Counted from the first letter of the stretch, positions 26,365 through 35,742 are shown. The stretch: DNA of 47,235 bases from Chitinophaga pinensis (GCA_945897185.1 CAMDFC010000010.1:1-47235); one strand, 5' to 3'. Notes: generated by a model from the letters alone, not told the origin. Numbers and translations are program-made.

Positions 26365-27027
26365 TTAAGCATCTATCGCTCTGTTTAAAAAATTGACAAG
26401 GGGTTTCATGGATTGAAAATGTGAAATCACTTTTTGGATTAAATGCCTGTCTAGTAATTCATCATCTTCTATACTCGCCATTACAATAAAACTTTTTAAT
26501 TTAAGATATTCCAACGCGGAGTTGTCCTTCTCGTATCCTTTTGGTGGTCTCACCAGTTTTTCTTTTATGTCTAATTCACCAAATGAGTTGATGAATTTTT
26601 TTTCATTGATTATTTTTTTAAACTCATCAAAATTGTAATCAATTTCTTGTCGTATTTTATTTAAATCATCTGCCATTGGCATCCAATAACCTCCTCCAAT
26701 AAAACATGCACTGGGCTCAACATGAAAATAATAACCCGCACAAGATATTTTCTTTCCACCTTTGCTAAAACTAGCACCAAAGTTGGTTTTATACGGGTTT
26801 TTATTGGCGCTAAAACGAACATCTCTATTAATTCTGAAAATGCAGTTTTTGGGTTGTATATCTTGTAAAGTGGCATCAATTGATTTCAGGGCCTGAAGAA
26901 CCTCAGTAACAAAATCAAGGTGGTTTTCTTTGGCGGTCAAATAACTTGCTCGGTTATTATCGAACCATTCTTTTGAATTGTTCTTTTTTAGTTTTTTTAA
27001 AAAACTTATGGTTTCCTTATTGATCAT
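26365..27027 (-). CDS. DUF2461 (TIGR02453) family protein
   Basis: The 220-residue soluble protein has the family hallmarks: a start around FLKKLKKNNSKEWFDNNR, the central FRINRDVRFSANKNPYKTN and the GYYFHVEPSACFIGGGYW block. The family is widespread in bacteria and fungi, with no established function. Length and end points fit the family. Confidence 0.88.
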   Translation of the reverse strand: MINKETISFLKKLKKNNSKEWFDNNRASYLTAKENHLDFVTEVLQALKSIDATLQDIQPKNCIFRINRDVRFSANKNPYKTNFGASFSKGGKKISCAGYYFHVEPSACFIGGGYWMPMADDLNKIRQEIDYNFDEFKKIINEKKFINSFGELDIKEKLVRPPKGYEKDNSALEYLKLKSFIVMASIEDDELLDRHLIQKVISHFQSMKPLVNFLNRAIDA

Positions 27028-27142
27028 TTTTCAAATGTCGGTTAAAATTTATCAATACAGTGGTTAGGGGATTAGATTAAAACTCAAAATAACTGTTTTT
27101 GTTTTCTTTATTAATTCTATTTTACAGCTTAATTTTTCCATC

Positions 27143-29185
27143 ATGAGATTTCTTGTTATTTTGTTTTTGTCAACCCTCACGGCTTCTGCGCAAATTGATC
27201 CTCACAAAGTAACCATTGCAAGAGATGGTTATGGTGTACCACACATATTCGCAAAAACAGATCCTGAGGTTTCTTATGGATTGGCTTGGGCACATGCTGA
27301 AGATGATTTTGTGAGTTTACAAAGAATGGCATTGCCTTCTAAGTCGCTTATGGGCAAAGCTTTTGGCAAAAACGCGGTTGCAGCAGATTATGCCTTCGCC
27401 CTTTTTAGGTGCAGGGAGATTACAGAAGAAAAATGGAATACGCTTTCTCCGGAGTTCATCAGGTTAATTAAGGGATATGTACAAGGATTGAATGATTATG
27501 CAGCAAAATATCCTGAAGAAGTATTGCATAAAGACCTTTTCCCGCTGACTATTCAAGATTATATAGCTTCTTCTGTTTTGGCTCTGACGATTTTTAATGG
27601 GGCAGACAGAATGTTGGCTGCCATCTATTCCAACAACATGAACCAAGTAATTGATTACGATAAGATGGGATCGAATGCAATTGCAGTGCATCCATCAAAA
27701 ACAATTACCGGAGAAGCGTTTCTTGCTATTAATGCCCATCAACCAAATGAAGGTCCAGAAGCCTTCTATGAAGCCCACGTTAACAGCGAGGAAGGATGGA
27801 ATGCATTGGGTGGATTACTTGCTGGTGGTCCGAGTATCTTACATGGCGTTAATGAAAACCTTGGGTGGGCACATACCGTAAATTTTTGTGATCGATTGGA
27901 TGTTTTTCAACTGCAAATGAATCCTAAAAATCAAAACCAATATTTGTTTGATGGGCAATGGGTTGATTTAGATAAAAAGAAAATTAAACTCCGCGTAAAA
28001 GGGGTTCCTGTTCCTATTTCCCGTGATTTGTTTTGGAGTAAATACGGAGCTACCATGAAGAATGAACAAGGGGTATTTTCAATTCGACTTGGCGCAAACA
28101 TGGAAATCCGTGCCTTGGAGCAATGGTACAAAATGAACAAGGCCAAGAACTTTACAGAGTTCTACAATGCCATCAGTCTGCAAGGATTGTCAATGTTCAA
28201 TATCATGTATGCGGATAAAAACGACACCATTTTTTATATCAACAACGCATTGATGCCAATTCGAAATGGAGATGCAAAATACGATTGGAAAAAAACATTG
28301 CCAGGCAATACGTCAAAAACATTGTGGACCCAATTTCATGGTATTAAGGAACTGCCGCAATACGTAAATCCCAACAGTGGTTTTCTTTTTAATACCAACC
28401 ATTCCTCTTTCTATGCAACAGGAGAGAAAGACAATTTATCTTCATCACAATTTCCGGCTGCAAATGGATGGGAGACCAACCACAATAACCGAAGTGTGAG
28501 ATTTTTGGAATTGTTTCCTCAAGACAAGCCGCTTGATTTCGGACTTTTCAAAAGAATAAAATTTGATAGGCAATTGCCAGCAAAACTTCAATATCCTTAT
28601 GGCATTGATTCTATATTGATGATGACAGCAAAATCATATCCACAGTATGATACGATATTGAATAATTTGAATGCGTGGGATAAGTCTGGGGATCCTAACA
28701 GTAAAGGCGCAGCAATATTTTTATTGATTTATGAAAATGTGGCCGCATCCATGCGAGGCAAAGATCCTCAAATGTTAACCAAGATCCAGTCAGAGGAAAC
28801 CATAGAGAAAGTAAAAACGTATTTGGTAAACAATTTTGGTACCGTCGATTTACGTTTAGGAGATATTCAAAAATTGGTAAGAGGAGATAAAGAATATCCT
28901 GGTCCTGGTTTTCCTGATTTACTTTCACCAGAATGGGGTGTTCCATATAAAGATGGCAAAAGAAAAATTACCGGAGGCGATGCTTATATAGCGTTGGTCC
29001 GTTTTCCAAAACAAGGGTTACCAATTATAGAGACATCCAATACGTATGGGGCTTCTGCTAAAGCAGGGAAACCACATTTTGACGACCAGGTAGATCTATT
29101 TTTACAACAGAAAACGAAGCCAATGACTTTAGATAAAGCAGAGGTGTTAAGGACTGCCAAAAGAATTTACCACCCAGGCGAATAA
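27143..29185 (+). CDS. Penicillin-acylase-family Ntn hydrolase, exported
   Basis: The 680-residue precursor has a short signal (MRFLVILFLSTLTASAQ) and the N-terminal DGYGVPHIFAKT motif typical of the family alpha chain. Autocatalytic cleavage should occur before Ser177 in GSNAIAVHPSKT, freeing Ser177 as the N-terminal nucleophile of the beta chain. Downstream GGPSILHGVNENLGWAHTVN and NTNHSSF fit the rest of the active site. Known members cleave amide-linked acyl groups from penicillins, aculeacin or acyl-homoserine lactones. Substrate choice cannot be read here; the periplasmic location and family fit an acylase acting on cyclic or acylated amines. It ends one base before a convergent gene. 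Confidence 0.9.
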   Translation: MRFLVILFLSTLTASAQIDPHKVTIARDGYGVPHIFAKTDPEVSYGLAWAHAEDDFVSLQRMALPSKSLMGKAFGKNAVAADYAFALFRCREITEEKWNTLSPEFIRLIKGYVQGLNDYAAKYPEEVLHKDLFPLTIQDYIASSVLALTIFNGADRMLAAIYSNNMNQVIDYDKMGSNAIAVHPSKTITGEAFLAINAHQPNEGPEAFYEAHVNSEEGWNALGGLLAGGPSILHGVNENLGWAHTVNFCDRLDVFQLQMNPKNQNQYLFDGQWVDLDKKKIKLRVKGVPVPISRDLFWSKYGATMKNEQGVFSIRLGANMEIRALEQWYKMNKAKNFTEFYNAISLQGLSMFNIMYADKNDTIFYINNALMPIRNGDAKYDWKKTLPGNTSKTLWTQFHGIKELPQYVNPNSGFLFNTNHSSFYATGEKDNLSSSQFPAANGWETNHNNRSVRFLELFPQDKPLDFGLFKRIKFDRQLPAKLQYPYGIDSILMMTAKSYPQYDTILNNLNAWDKSGDPNSKGAAIFLLIYENVAASMRGKDPQMLTKIQSEETIEKVKTYLVNNFGTVDLRLGDIQKLVRGDKEYPGPGFPDLLSPEWGVPYKDGKRKITGGDAYIALVRFPKQGLPIIETSNTYGASAKAGKPHFDDQVDLFLQQKTKPMTLDKAEVLRTAKRIYHPGE

Positions 29186-29186
29186 T

Positions 29187-29906
29187 TTAATCAAAAATGA
29201 TGGTCCCAAAACTTTCATAATCGTGAAAGTTTTTTCTGGTTGGTCGCCACGACCAATAGGTTGTGCCTTTGTCGTAATCGATTCTATAAAAATTAGCCCT
29301 CCATTTCATTCCTTTTTTAGGCGGCATGTTTTGTAAGGGTTCCATTAATTTATAGGGAATAAAAAATTCTGCCTTCCACGAAATCACTTTATCACCTTCT
29401 TTGTTAATTGTTGCAGCATGCCTGGTTTTTTTATTTCCTTCATAATGCCAAGGTCTCCAACCAAGGAATTTTCCATTGTAATTTGGAACAAGAATGGGTA
29501 ATTCATAATTGTAAGGCGATAGTTCGTACTCAAAATAGATGACTGAACTTTCCTCTGGCCAGAAAAACACCTCAACCACATCTTCGTTATAAATATCTTC
29601 AAAATCTGCTTTGATGGTAGAAGTAATTATTTTGTCTTCGCATTCGTAAAGGCAATAAATACCCGTTTCTGAATAAAGAATCTTTATTTTTGTTTGGTAG
29701 TTCATTGTACCGCTCTTTCTTTTTGGCAGCTCCAGATATTCGGCTTTGCTCCATTCTACAGCGTTTCCATTTCCATTGATTATAAAGTCTTTTGTCTTTT
29801 TTACAACTAAGGTTGTACTGTCTTTTGTCTGTGCAGTACCGCCCATTACAGAAAGTATAAAAACGGCGAGTAACATTAATTTGCTTATACTAGCAATTGT
29901 CTTCAT
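29187..29906 (-). CDS. Exported CBM9-like carbohydrate-binding protein
   Basis: The 239-residue protein has a signal peptide (cleavage near GGTAQ) and one beta-sandwich domain of the CBM9/DOMON-like type. Visible are the opening FIINGNGNAVEWSKAEYLEL, the central EDVVEVFFWPE and the closing W-rich MKWRANFYRID...YWSWRPTRKNFHDYESFG. Stand-alone CBM9-like proteins are common in Bacteroidota and are usually periplasmic glycan-binding proteins. It starts 11 bp after the PIG-L deacetylase gene stops, so the two are probably one operon. Confidence 0.85.
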   Translation of the reverse strand: MKTIASISKLMLLAVFILSVMGGTAQTKDSTTLVVKKTKDFIINGNGNAVEWSKAEYLELPKRKSGTMNYQTKIKILYSETGIYCLYECEDKIITSTIKADFEDIYNEDVVEVFFWPEESSVIYFEYELSPYNYELPILVPNYNGKFLGWRPWHYEGNKKTRHAATINKEGDKVISWKAEFFIPYKLMEPLQNMPPKKGMKWRANFYRIDYDKGTTYWSWRPTRKNFHDYESFGTIIFD

Positions 29907-29917
29907 TGTTGTTGGCG

Positions 29918-30817
29918 TTATTTTTGTTTAACAAGCATTGGAAACAACTTTCTAATTTCTGCTTCTGTAGGCTGGGCTCCATATTCGCAAATCTCGAAGG
30001 CTTCTGCATACTTTGCTTTTGCTGCATTTTGCTCTCCATACCATTTGGCCATTGAGGCACGAATATCTGGTGCCATTTGTTCATCGTATTGTTTCATCAA
30101 CCACTTGAATCTATCTTCTTTGGATTGCGGAATTTCTTCTTCATAATGGCCAATCCATGGCATCCACTCATAAAATTGAGAAACGTGTGCATCCAGTCCC
30201 CACATCTTTTTTTCGTAGACTGATGAGATATCTATGGCAATATCTGGCCTAAATGGATTTGGTCTCTGGAAACGGTCTCTTGCATAAAGGAATATAGGGT
30301 TTTTAGTGAGTGCAGGCACGTCGTAGGCGATGTTGGGCACAGCCACCATGTAGGCTGCATCTTGCACCAATACCCCTGTGTATCGATGGTCGGGGTGGTA
30401 ATCGTTTGGACGGGGAGCAATTACAACATCGGCTTTCCATTCCCTTATTTTCTTGATGATTTGCAAGCGTACTTCCAGGGAAGGCATAAGCATACCATCG
30501 TGGTTATCTAGAACATCATAAGTTACGCCCAGTCTTCTTGCTACCTCTTGTGTTTCTGCATAACGTCTTTCAGCAAGTGCTTTTCCCTGTATTTTATGAT
30601 GACCGGCATCTCCATTGGTGACTGCAACAAATTTTACGGCATGTCCCATACTTGCTAGTAATGCAGCAGTACCCCCTGCATCACTGTCGCAATCATCAGG
30701 ATGTGCACCGATGACGATGATTCTTGATTTTTCCTGGGTCTGTTGTGCAATGGATAACACCGGTAGAATTCCTGAAGTGAGGAGAACAAGTAAAAGAAAT
30801 CGGTTTAAATTTTTCAT
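29918..30817 (-). CDS. PIG-L family deacetylase, exported
   Basis: The 299-residue protein has a signal peptide followed by the metal-binding motif GAHPDDCDSDAGG (His39, Asp41 and Asp42) and the late HPDHR motif that supplies another ligand and the catalytic His. PIG-L (LmbE-like) enzymes remove the N-acetyl group from GlcNAc-containing molecules using zinc. The domain is complete, with TNGDAGHHK and RRLGV in between. The gene is divergent from nagB, 60 bp apart, and just upstream of a carbohydrate-binding protein, which suggests a role with amino sugars outside the cytoplasm. Confidence 0.92.
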   Translation of the reverse strand: MKNLNRFLLLVLLTSGILPVLSIAQQTQEKSRIIVIGAHPDDCDSDAGGTAALLASMGHAVKFVAVTNGDAGHHKIQGKALAERRYAETQEVARRLGVTYDVLDNHDGMLMPSLEVRLQIIKKIREWKADVVIAPRPNDYHPDHRYTGVLVQDAAYMVAVPNIAYDVPALTKNPIFLYARDRFQRPNPFRPDIAIDISSVYEKKMWGLDAHVSQFYEWMPWIGHYEEEIPQSKEDRFKWLMKQYDEQMAPDIRASMAKWYGEQNAAKAKYAEAFEICEYGAQPTEAEIRKLFPMLVKQK

Positions 30818-30877
30818 GGCAAAAATATTCGTTGACCATAAGTTACCAATAAATTGGGTATTTCGTATTTTCAGTAG

Positions 30878-31606
30878 ATGATAACTAAAATATTTACAGA
30901 TAATGATGCTTTGTCAGATTATCTAGCAGAGCAAATGATTGAATTGATCTTAGAGAAACCAACTGCACTTATTTGTTTTGCCTCAGGAAATTCTCCTAGA
31001 AATACTGCGGCATGTTTTGTGCAAAAAGTACAGGAGCGTAAAGTAGATCTTTCAAGATTTCATTTTATTGGACTCGACGAATGGGTAGGTGTTCCATCAG
31101 CCGTTAAAGGGAGCTGTCAGAATGATTTTAAAAATTGGTTATTTGAGCCTTTGGCAATAGAGGCGGGGCAGTATCATCTTTTTAATGGGATGTCTGCTGA
31201 CTTAGATGAGGAGTGCATACGAATGGATGAACACATTGCGGCTCAAGGTGGAATAGACATGATGGTGGTTGGTATTGGCATGAATGGACATATTGGATTT
31301 AATGAGCCTGGTTCTTCTTTTGATGTTAAGTCACACGTAGTACCATTGGATGAGATTACTTCATCAGTTGGACAAAAATATTTTGAGCAGTCAATGAAGC
31401 TATCCTATGGCATCACCCTGGGCTTCCAACATTTGCTGTCTACAAAAAAAGTTTTTCTCATAGCTAATGGCGAAGCAAAAGCAGGGGTAATTCAGAAGGC
31501 AGTTGAAGGGGAAGTTACAACAGCATTTCCTGCATCAGTTATGCAAATGCATGAAAATGGATTTGTATTGGTTGATGAAGCGGCGGCCTCACTCCTAAAG
31601 ACATAA
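30878..31606 (+). CDS. nagB: Glucosamine-6-phosphate deaminase
   Basis: The 242-residue protein has the same length as the short NagB group typified by Bacillus subtilis. It has the family motifs LDEWVG (Asp67, Glu68) and GIGMNGHIGFNEPGSSF (His138, Glu143). It isomerises and deaminates glucosamine-6-phosphate to fructose-6-phosphate and ammonia in the cytoplasm. The Asn before the catalytic His replaces the Asp of E. coli NagB but is usual in this subgroup. The MFS gene follows 9 bp later, so the two are likely a transporter-plus-enzyme operon. Confidence 0.92.
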   Translation: MITKIFTDNDALSDYLAEQMIELILEKPTALICFASGNSPRNTAACFVQKVQERKVDLSRFHFIGLDEWVGVPSAVKGSCQNDFKNWLFEPLAIEAGQYHLFNGMSADLDEECIRMDEHIAAQGGIDMMVVGIGMNGHIGFNEPGSSFDVKSHVVPLDEITSSVGQKYFEQSMKLSYGITLGFQHLLSTKKVFLIANGEAKAGVIQKAVEGEVTTAFPASVMQMHENGFVLVDEAAASLLKT

Positions 31607-31615
31607 TATTTCTAA

Positions 31616-32773
31616 ATGCAGGTAAAGCAGTCGAACCTCATTAGGGTTCTATATTTTCTTGTCTTCTGTTGTACGGCTTCCTGGTTGCCTGTATTGGCTG
31701 ATTATTGTGCTGATCAAGGTCTTACTGGAACCCAAACCAGTCTTGTGTTAAGCATGACCCCAATTATGATGTTTGCCGTGCAGCCTTTCTATGGGATATT
31801 GGCTGACAAATTTGGGTATAAAAAAAGTTTGCTTTTGGCATCCTTATTCTCCTCAATCAGTTATGCATTGTATCTTTTTGGTAATGGATTTGCCTGGATA
31901 CTGTTAGCTACTTTTTTGATGTCTGTTTTTTATAACACCATTCAGCCTATTCTTGATAGTCTTGCATTGCAATTGGTGAAACGTGAATCCTCTTTTTCTT
32001 ATGGAACCTTGCGCGTTGCAGGAGCTTTGGGTTGGTCGATTACAGGCATCATTATTGGACAAGTTATTGATCAAGCACATATTAGCTGGATTTTTTTGGT
32101 TTCATCAATCAGCATGGTGTTGTTTTTTTTATTTAGTTTTTTTCTAAAAGAGGAATCAGAGAATAGTATAGCAATTGAATCAGTTACATTAAAAGGAGCT
32201 TTCAGCGTAATGAAGAATGGGCAGTTGCTTTTACTGCTTTTCTGTGTTTTATTGGTTTCGGTAGCTGGAACCTCTATTTGGAATTTTTATTCCTTGTACA
32301 TGAAAGAAAATGGTGCAAGTGCTTCATTGGTAGGCTATGGACTTTCTTTACAGGGGTTGTTTGAAATTCCTTTCTTTTATTTTTCGGCTTGGATTATTTC
32401 TAGGTTAGGTATGAAGACCACTTTACTGATTACCGTGCTCGCAACTGCTATTCGTTTGTTGTTGTATAGTTTTATTGATAATCCAACCATGGCTTTACCA
32501 ATAGAAATATTGCACGGCATCTCCTGGTCGCTTTTTTGGGTTATTTGTGTAGAATGGATCAACAAATTGGTGAATGCCAATTGGCTGGCAACTGGACAGT
32601 CTTTGCTCTATGCTTCTTATTATGGGGCAGGGGCTGTAATTGGTAATTATTGGACAGGCTATTTAGCGGAAACCGGATTAAAGATTTCAGAAATATTTTT
32701 AATCAATGCAGGACTTGTTATAGTTGTATTTATTTTGATTGCAGCTGTGTTACGCACCAATCGACAAAATTAA
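31616..32773 (+). CDS. MFS transporter (PPP/LacY-like group)
   Basis: The 385-residue protein has 12 predicted membrane helices in two halves, with the interhelix loop ADKFGYKKSLLLAS after helix 2 that marks the major facilitator fold. It looks like the group that includes oligosaccharide and nucleoside proton symporters. Co-transcription with nagB makes an amino sugar or its oligomer a likely substrate, by inference only. Its last 44 bp overlap the 3' end of the convergent Rieske gene. Confidence 0.85.
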   Translation: MQVKQSNLIRVLYFLVFCCTASWLPVLADYCADQGLTGTQTSLVLSMTPIMMFAVQPFYGILADKFGYKKSLLLASLFSSISYALYLFGNGFAWILLATFLMSVFYNTIQPILDSLALQLVKRESSFSYGTLRVAGALGWSITGIIIGQVIDQAHISWIFLVSSISMVLFFLFSFFLKEESENSIAIESVTLKGAFSVMKNGQLLLLLFCVLLVSVAGTSIWNFYSLYMKENGASASLVGYGLSLQGLFEIPFFYFSAWIISRLGMKTTLLITVLATAIRLLLYSFIDNPTMALPIEILHGISWSLFWVICVEWINKLVNANWLATGQSLLYASYYGAGAVIGNYWTGYLAETGLKISEIFLINAGLVIVVFILIAAVLRTNRQN

Positions 32774-33914
32774 TTACCTGATCCTCTACTGGTCCGTATG
32801 GTCCGGGTTTATAGGCATTTGACTCAATGCCTTTAAAATTATTTTCACAAAGCTGACCATCTTGATCACCAGTGATTTCCCAAAATGCAGTCAAGTGCTC
32901 CAATTGGTAATCTTTGCCTTCCTCTGCTTTTCCATCCACCAGCCAACAGAATTCAACATCGGTAGTCGATACATTGATTGGTGTTATTCTCATGGTCCAT
33001 ATATAATCACTTACCGAATCCATCCAAAAGTTGGGATAGTTTACCAAACCCACTACTCCTGCATCGTGGTCTGGATGCGCTCCCATCGGTATAGATACTT
33101 TTTTCCCATCTGTGCTATAACTTTCAACGCCTGGTCTTAATGGGTATCTGACTGCATAGCTTGTCGTGCCAGGGGTGACTTCAATTAGTTTTGTAGCAAG
33201 CCCTTTTTCTTCCCATGTTTTATTTTTTTCTGCAGTAAGTGCAGTAGTATCTTCTCTCAAATTAGCACCAATGACTGCATTACAATATTCAGGGTGTGCG
33301 CCACCGCAGTGGTAGCATTCTCTAAAATTTTCTGCAACCAGTTTCCAATTTGCTCGCAAAGTATAATTTTTTATACAGGCTACTTTAGATTCTGCAACCA
33401 GATAAGGTTTTACAAATGGTCCAAGGCTTTCTCTAATTGGAGAAAAGTCTGGCGGATCTTTAGAGAGTGAAATGAATATCAATCCTTCTGTTGTTTCAAC
33501 TGCAACGGGACGAAGATTGTATTCTCCTTTACAGAAATCGTCGGGCATCATTCTTGCATTCAATAAAGTACCGTCTTTGTCGAAAACCCATTGGTGATAC
33601 GGACATACTAGTTTTGCGGCACGTCCTTTCTGTTCTAGGCAAATTGCTGAACCTCTGTGTGTGCAGGTATTGTAATGCGCATGTACTTGTCCGTTATTTC
33701 CTCTAATTAGGATGATTTCGTCTTGCTGTATTTTGTAAATAAAATAGTCGCCACTTTTTGGAATTTGCGCAACATTACCTGCATAAATCCAATGACTTCT
33801 CCAAATACTTTTCCATTCTACATTGAGTATTTCCTCAGCAGTATAAAAAGGCTGTTCAAGACTAAAGCCCGATTGATAGTTGGATAAAAGTGTATCTATA
33901 TTTATCTTGTTCAT
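32730..33914 (-). CDS. Rieske non-heme iron oxygenase alpha subunit (GbcA/CntA-like)
   Basis: The 394-residue protein has the Rieske cluster ligands Cys84 and His86 (NTCTHRG) and Cys104 and His107 (VCPYHQWVF). The mononuclear iron site has His202 and His207 (ENFRECYHCGGAHPEYC). The late WEITGDQDGQLCENN and the ending KPGPYGPVEDQVINFVDW resemble glycine-betaine or quaternary-amine oxygenases such as GbcA and CntA. The expected reaction is O2-dependent oxidation or demethylation. No reductase partner is encoded in the window. The start overlaps the ROK gene stop by one base (TAATG), which implies coupling; the 3' end overlaps the MFS gene by 44 bp. Confidence 0.9.
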   Translation of the reverse strand: MNKINIDTLLSNYQSGFSLEQPFYTAEEILNVEWKSIWRSHWIYAGNVAQIPKSGDYFIYKIQQDEIILIRGNNGQVHAHYNTCTHRGSAICLEQKGRAAKLVCPYHQWVFDKDGTLLNARMMPDDFCKGEYNLRPVAVETTEGLIFISLSKDPPDFSPIRESLGPFVKPYLVAESKVACIKNYTLRANWKLVAENFRECYHCGGAHPEYCNAVIGANLREDTTALTAEKNKTWEEKGLATKLIEVTPGTTSYAVRYPLRPGVESYSTDGKKVSIPMGAHPDHDAGVVGLVNYPNFWMDSVSDYIWTMRITPINVSTTDVEFCWLVDGKAEEGKDYQLEHLTAFWEITGDQDGQLCENNFKGIESNAYKPGPYGPVEDQVINFVDWCVTQLQSK

Positions 33915-34801
33915 TATTTATTTTTTTCAAGAGCAAAACAGGCGGCGCCTACTGCACCTGCCATATCTCCAAATTCAGCTTTTTTGATAATTGATCGCGC
34001 ACCCCCAGGTCTCCATTCATACTTTGAAAGGTATTGTTCCAAAGGATCAAACAGATCATTTCCGGCTTCTGTAATACCACCCCCTAAAATAATGAATTGC
34101 GGGGAAAGCACATTACTTATGGATGCAATTCCGAGTGCAAGCTGTCGGATTGATTTTAACCAAATCTCAGCAGCAATGCTATCGTTATTCCTGTAGGCCT
34201 CAAGCAATTCTTGTGTGGAAACAAACTTGCCCCCAGATCTTTTTTCAATGGTACAGTTTCCAATACATTCTTCAAGGCTGCCTGGCATGCCTGTTACATC
34301 AGGGTCTCCATTATGGTCAATTACCATATGGCCAATATGGCCTGCCTTATTGAATGCACCTTGATAAGCTTTGCCATGAATTAAAATTGCTCCTCCAACT
34401 CCGGTGCCGAGTGTGAGTAAAACGGCGTGGGATGCATCTTTACAAGCACCAAATTTTGCTTCAGCCATCAGTGCAGCAACGCCATCATTTAAAACAAATG
34501 TTTTTCTTTGAAGGTGGGTTGACCAATTGAAATTTTCAAGACCCTCAAGTCGTCCGGGCATATAAGCAATACATTGGTTGGTTTCGTCTGGAAGTCCAGG
34601 TGCGGATATCCCAACCAGTGGGTCACCACCTAAATGATGCATCACGGTCTCCACACTTAGGGCGATTGATTTTTTCCAAACCTGATCATCTCCATCCTCT
34701 GTTGGCTGGTAAGATTGGTGAAGGGTTTCGCCTTCTTTGTTAATGGCGACAGCTTTTATTCTTGTGCCACCCAAATCAAGTCCAATTGTATAATTCGCCA
34801 T
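33914..34801 (-). CDS. ROK family sugar kinase
   Basis: The 295-residue protein has the ROK phosphate-binding start IGLDLGGTRIKAV, the second glycine motif LTLGTGVGGAILI and the catalytic Asp in VLNDGVAALMAEA. The usual zinc motif CxCGxxGCxE is missing: the equivalent stretch GHMVIDHNGDPDVTGMPGSLEE has no cysteines. Members phosphorylate glucose, N-acetylglucosamine or N-acetylmannosamine in the cytoplasm. The location near nagB and the deacetylase fits an amino-sugar kinase. The loss of the zinc site hints at a different structure or substrate. Confidence 0.88.
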   Translation of the reverse strand: MANYTIGLDLGGTRIKAVAINKEGETLHQSYQPTEDGDDQVWKKSIALSVETVMHHLGGDPLVGISAPGLPDETNQCIAYMPGRLEGLENFNWSTHLQRKTFVLNDGVAALMAEAKFGACKDASHAVLLTLGTGVGGAILIHGKAYQGAFNKAGHIGHMVIDHNGDPDVTGMPGSLEECIGNCTIEKRSGGKFVSTQELLEAYRNNDSIAAEIWLKSIRQLALGIASISNVLSPQFIILGGGITEAGNDLFDPLEQYLSKYEWRPGGARSIIKKAEFGDMAGAVGAACFALEKNK

Positions 34802-34810
34802 TTTATATAT

Positions 34811-35740
34811 TTATAGCCTTTCGTGTTTTTGAACCATTCGTAAGGTATGTAATGTAAATACTTTTTTATTTACATAACTGTCATTTGTTTTAATGAATTC
34901 AAGCATGTTTGTAATTATTTCTTCCTCTGATTTTTTCTCACGCGCCAAAGAAATGGTTTTATTTCTAATGGTTGTTAGCATGTCTCTGTATTCGCGTAAT
35001 TCTTTCATGCCACAAACATCTCCATGTCCTGGTACAATTTTTGACGCTTCATTTGCAATATTGATAAGGTAATTTATTGCCTGTATCATACCATAGATGT
35101 CTCCTCCATTGTTTTCATCAATGAAGGGCAGTGCATTGCGCACAAATAAATCTCCTGTATAAAAAACATTTGCATTTTTAAATTGGATAATGATGTCTCC
35201 ATCGGTATGGGCTTTTTTTACATGGGTAAGCTCGATTGTTTCGGTATCATCGTACAGCTGCATTCTTTCAATGAACGTAATTGTGGGAAGCCCTTTTGTT
35301 GGGTATGCTTTTTGTATTACAGAAACTGGTGCCGACAGTAATCTGTCTTTTTCCATACGTATGCGTGTATTTTCATGGGCAACAATTGGTATTAATTCTG
35401 ATCCAAAGACCAGGTTCCCATTGGTGTGCTCGTAGTGAAAATGGGTATTGATGATGAGCGATGGTTTTCTTGGCGTTATTAATTTTAACTGTTGCTTTAT
35501 TTTGGGCGTAAGCACACCCAATTGGTTGTCGATTAAAATCAATCTTTGTTTACCATTGAATACACCAATATTGCCAGCATCGCCAATTGGTTGAATCAGA
35601 AAGTGATTTGGTTGGATTTTGCGTAATTCCTCCTTAGTAGAAATTTGCTTTTTTATAATGGAATCAAAGCGAGATGTTTGTCCAAAGCAATATTGCTGGA
35701 AAGCCTGTGATAATAACAACCAAACAAGTATCTGTTTCAT
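34811..35740 (-). CDS. Metallo-beta-lactamase-fold hydrolase, exported
   Basis: I place the start at 35740 because it follows the upstream stop by 2 bp and gives a clean signal peptide (MKQILVWLLLSQAF). A start at 35785 would add 15 residues that read through the neighbour gene. The 309-residue protein has the metal motif HFHYEHTNGN (His100, His102, Glu104, His105), later HTDGD (His178), Asp197 in YTGDLF and PGHGD. The normal Asp of HxHxDH is Glu here. It could be a lactamase-like or lactonase-like hydrolase; resistance cannot be inferred. Confidence 0.85.
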   Translation of the reverse strand: MKQILVWLLLSQAFQQYCFGQTSRFDSIIKKQISTKEELRKIQPNHFLIQPIGDAGNIGVFNGKQRLILIDNQLGVLTPKIKQQLKLITPRKPSLIINTHFHYEHTNGNLVFGSELIPIVAHENTRIRMEKDRLLSAPVSVIQKAYPTKGLPTITFIERMQLYDDTETIELTHVKKAHTDGDIIIQFKNANVFYTGDLFVRNALPFIDENNGGDIYGMIQAINYLINIANEASKIVPGHGDVCGMKELREYRDMLTTIRNKTISLAREKKSEEEIITNMLEFIKTNDSYVNKKVFTLHTLRMVQKHERL

Positions 35741-35742
35741 TG

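Noticed and set aside
27098-27125. TTTG and TATTTTAC 16 bp apart before the penicillin-acylase-like gene
   Set aside because: The spacing is short and the -7 element has two mismatches, so this is not strong enough to annotate as a promoter.
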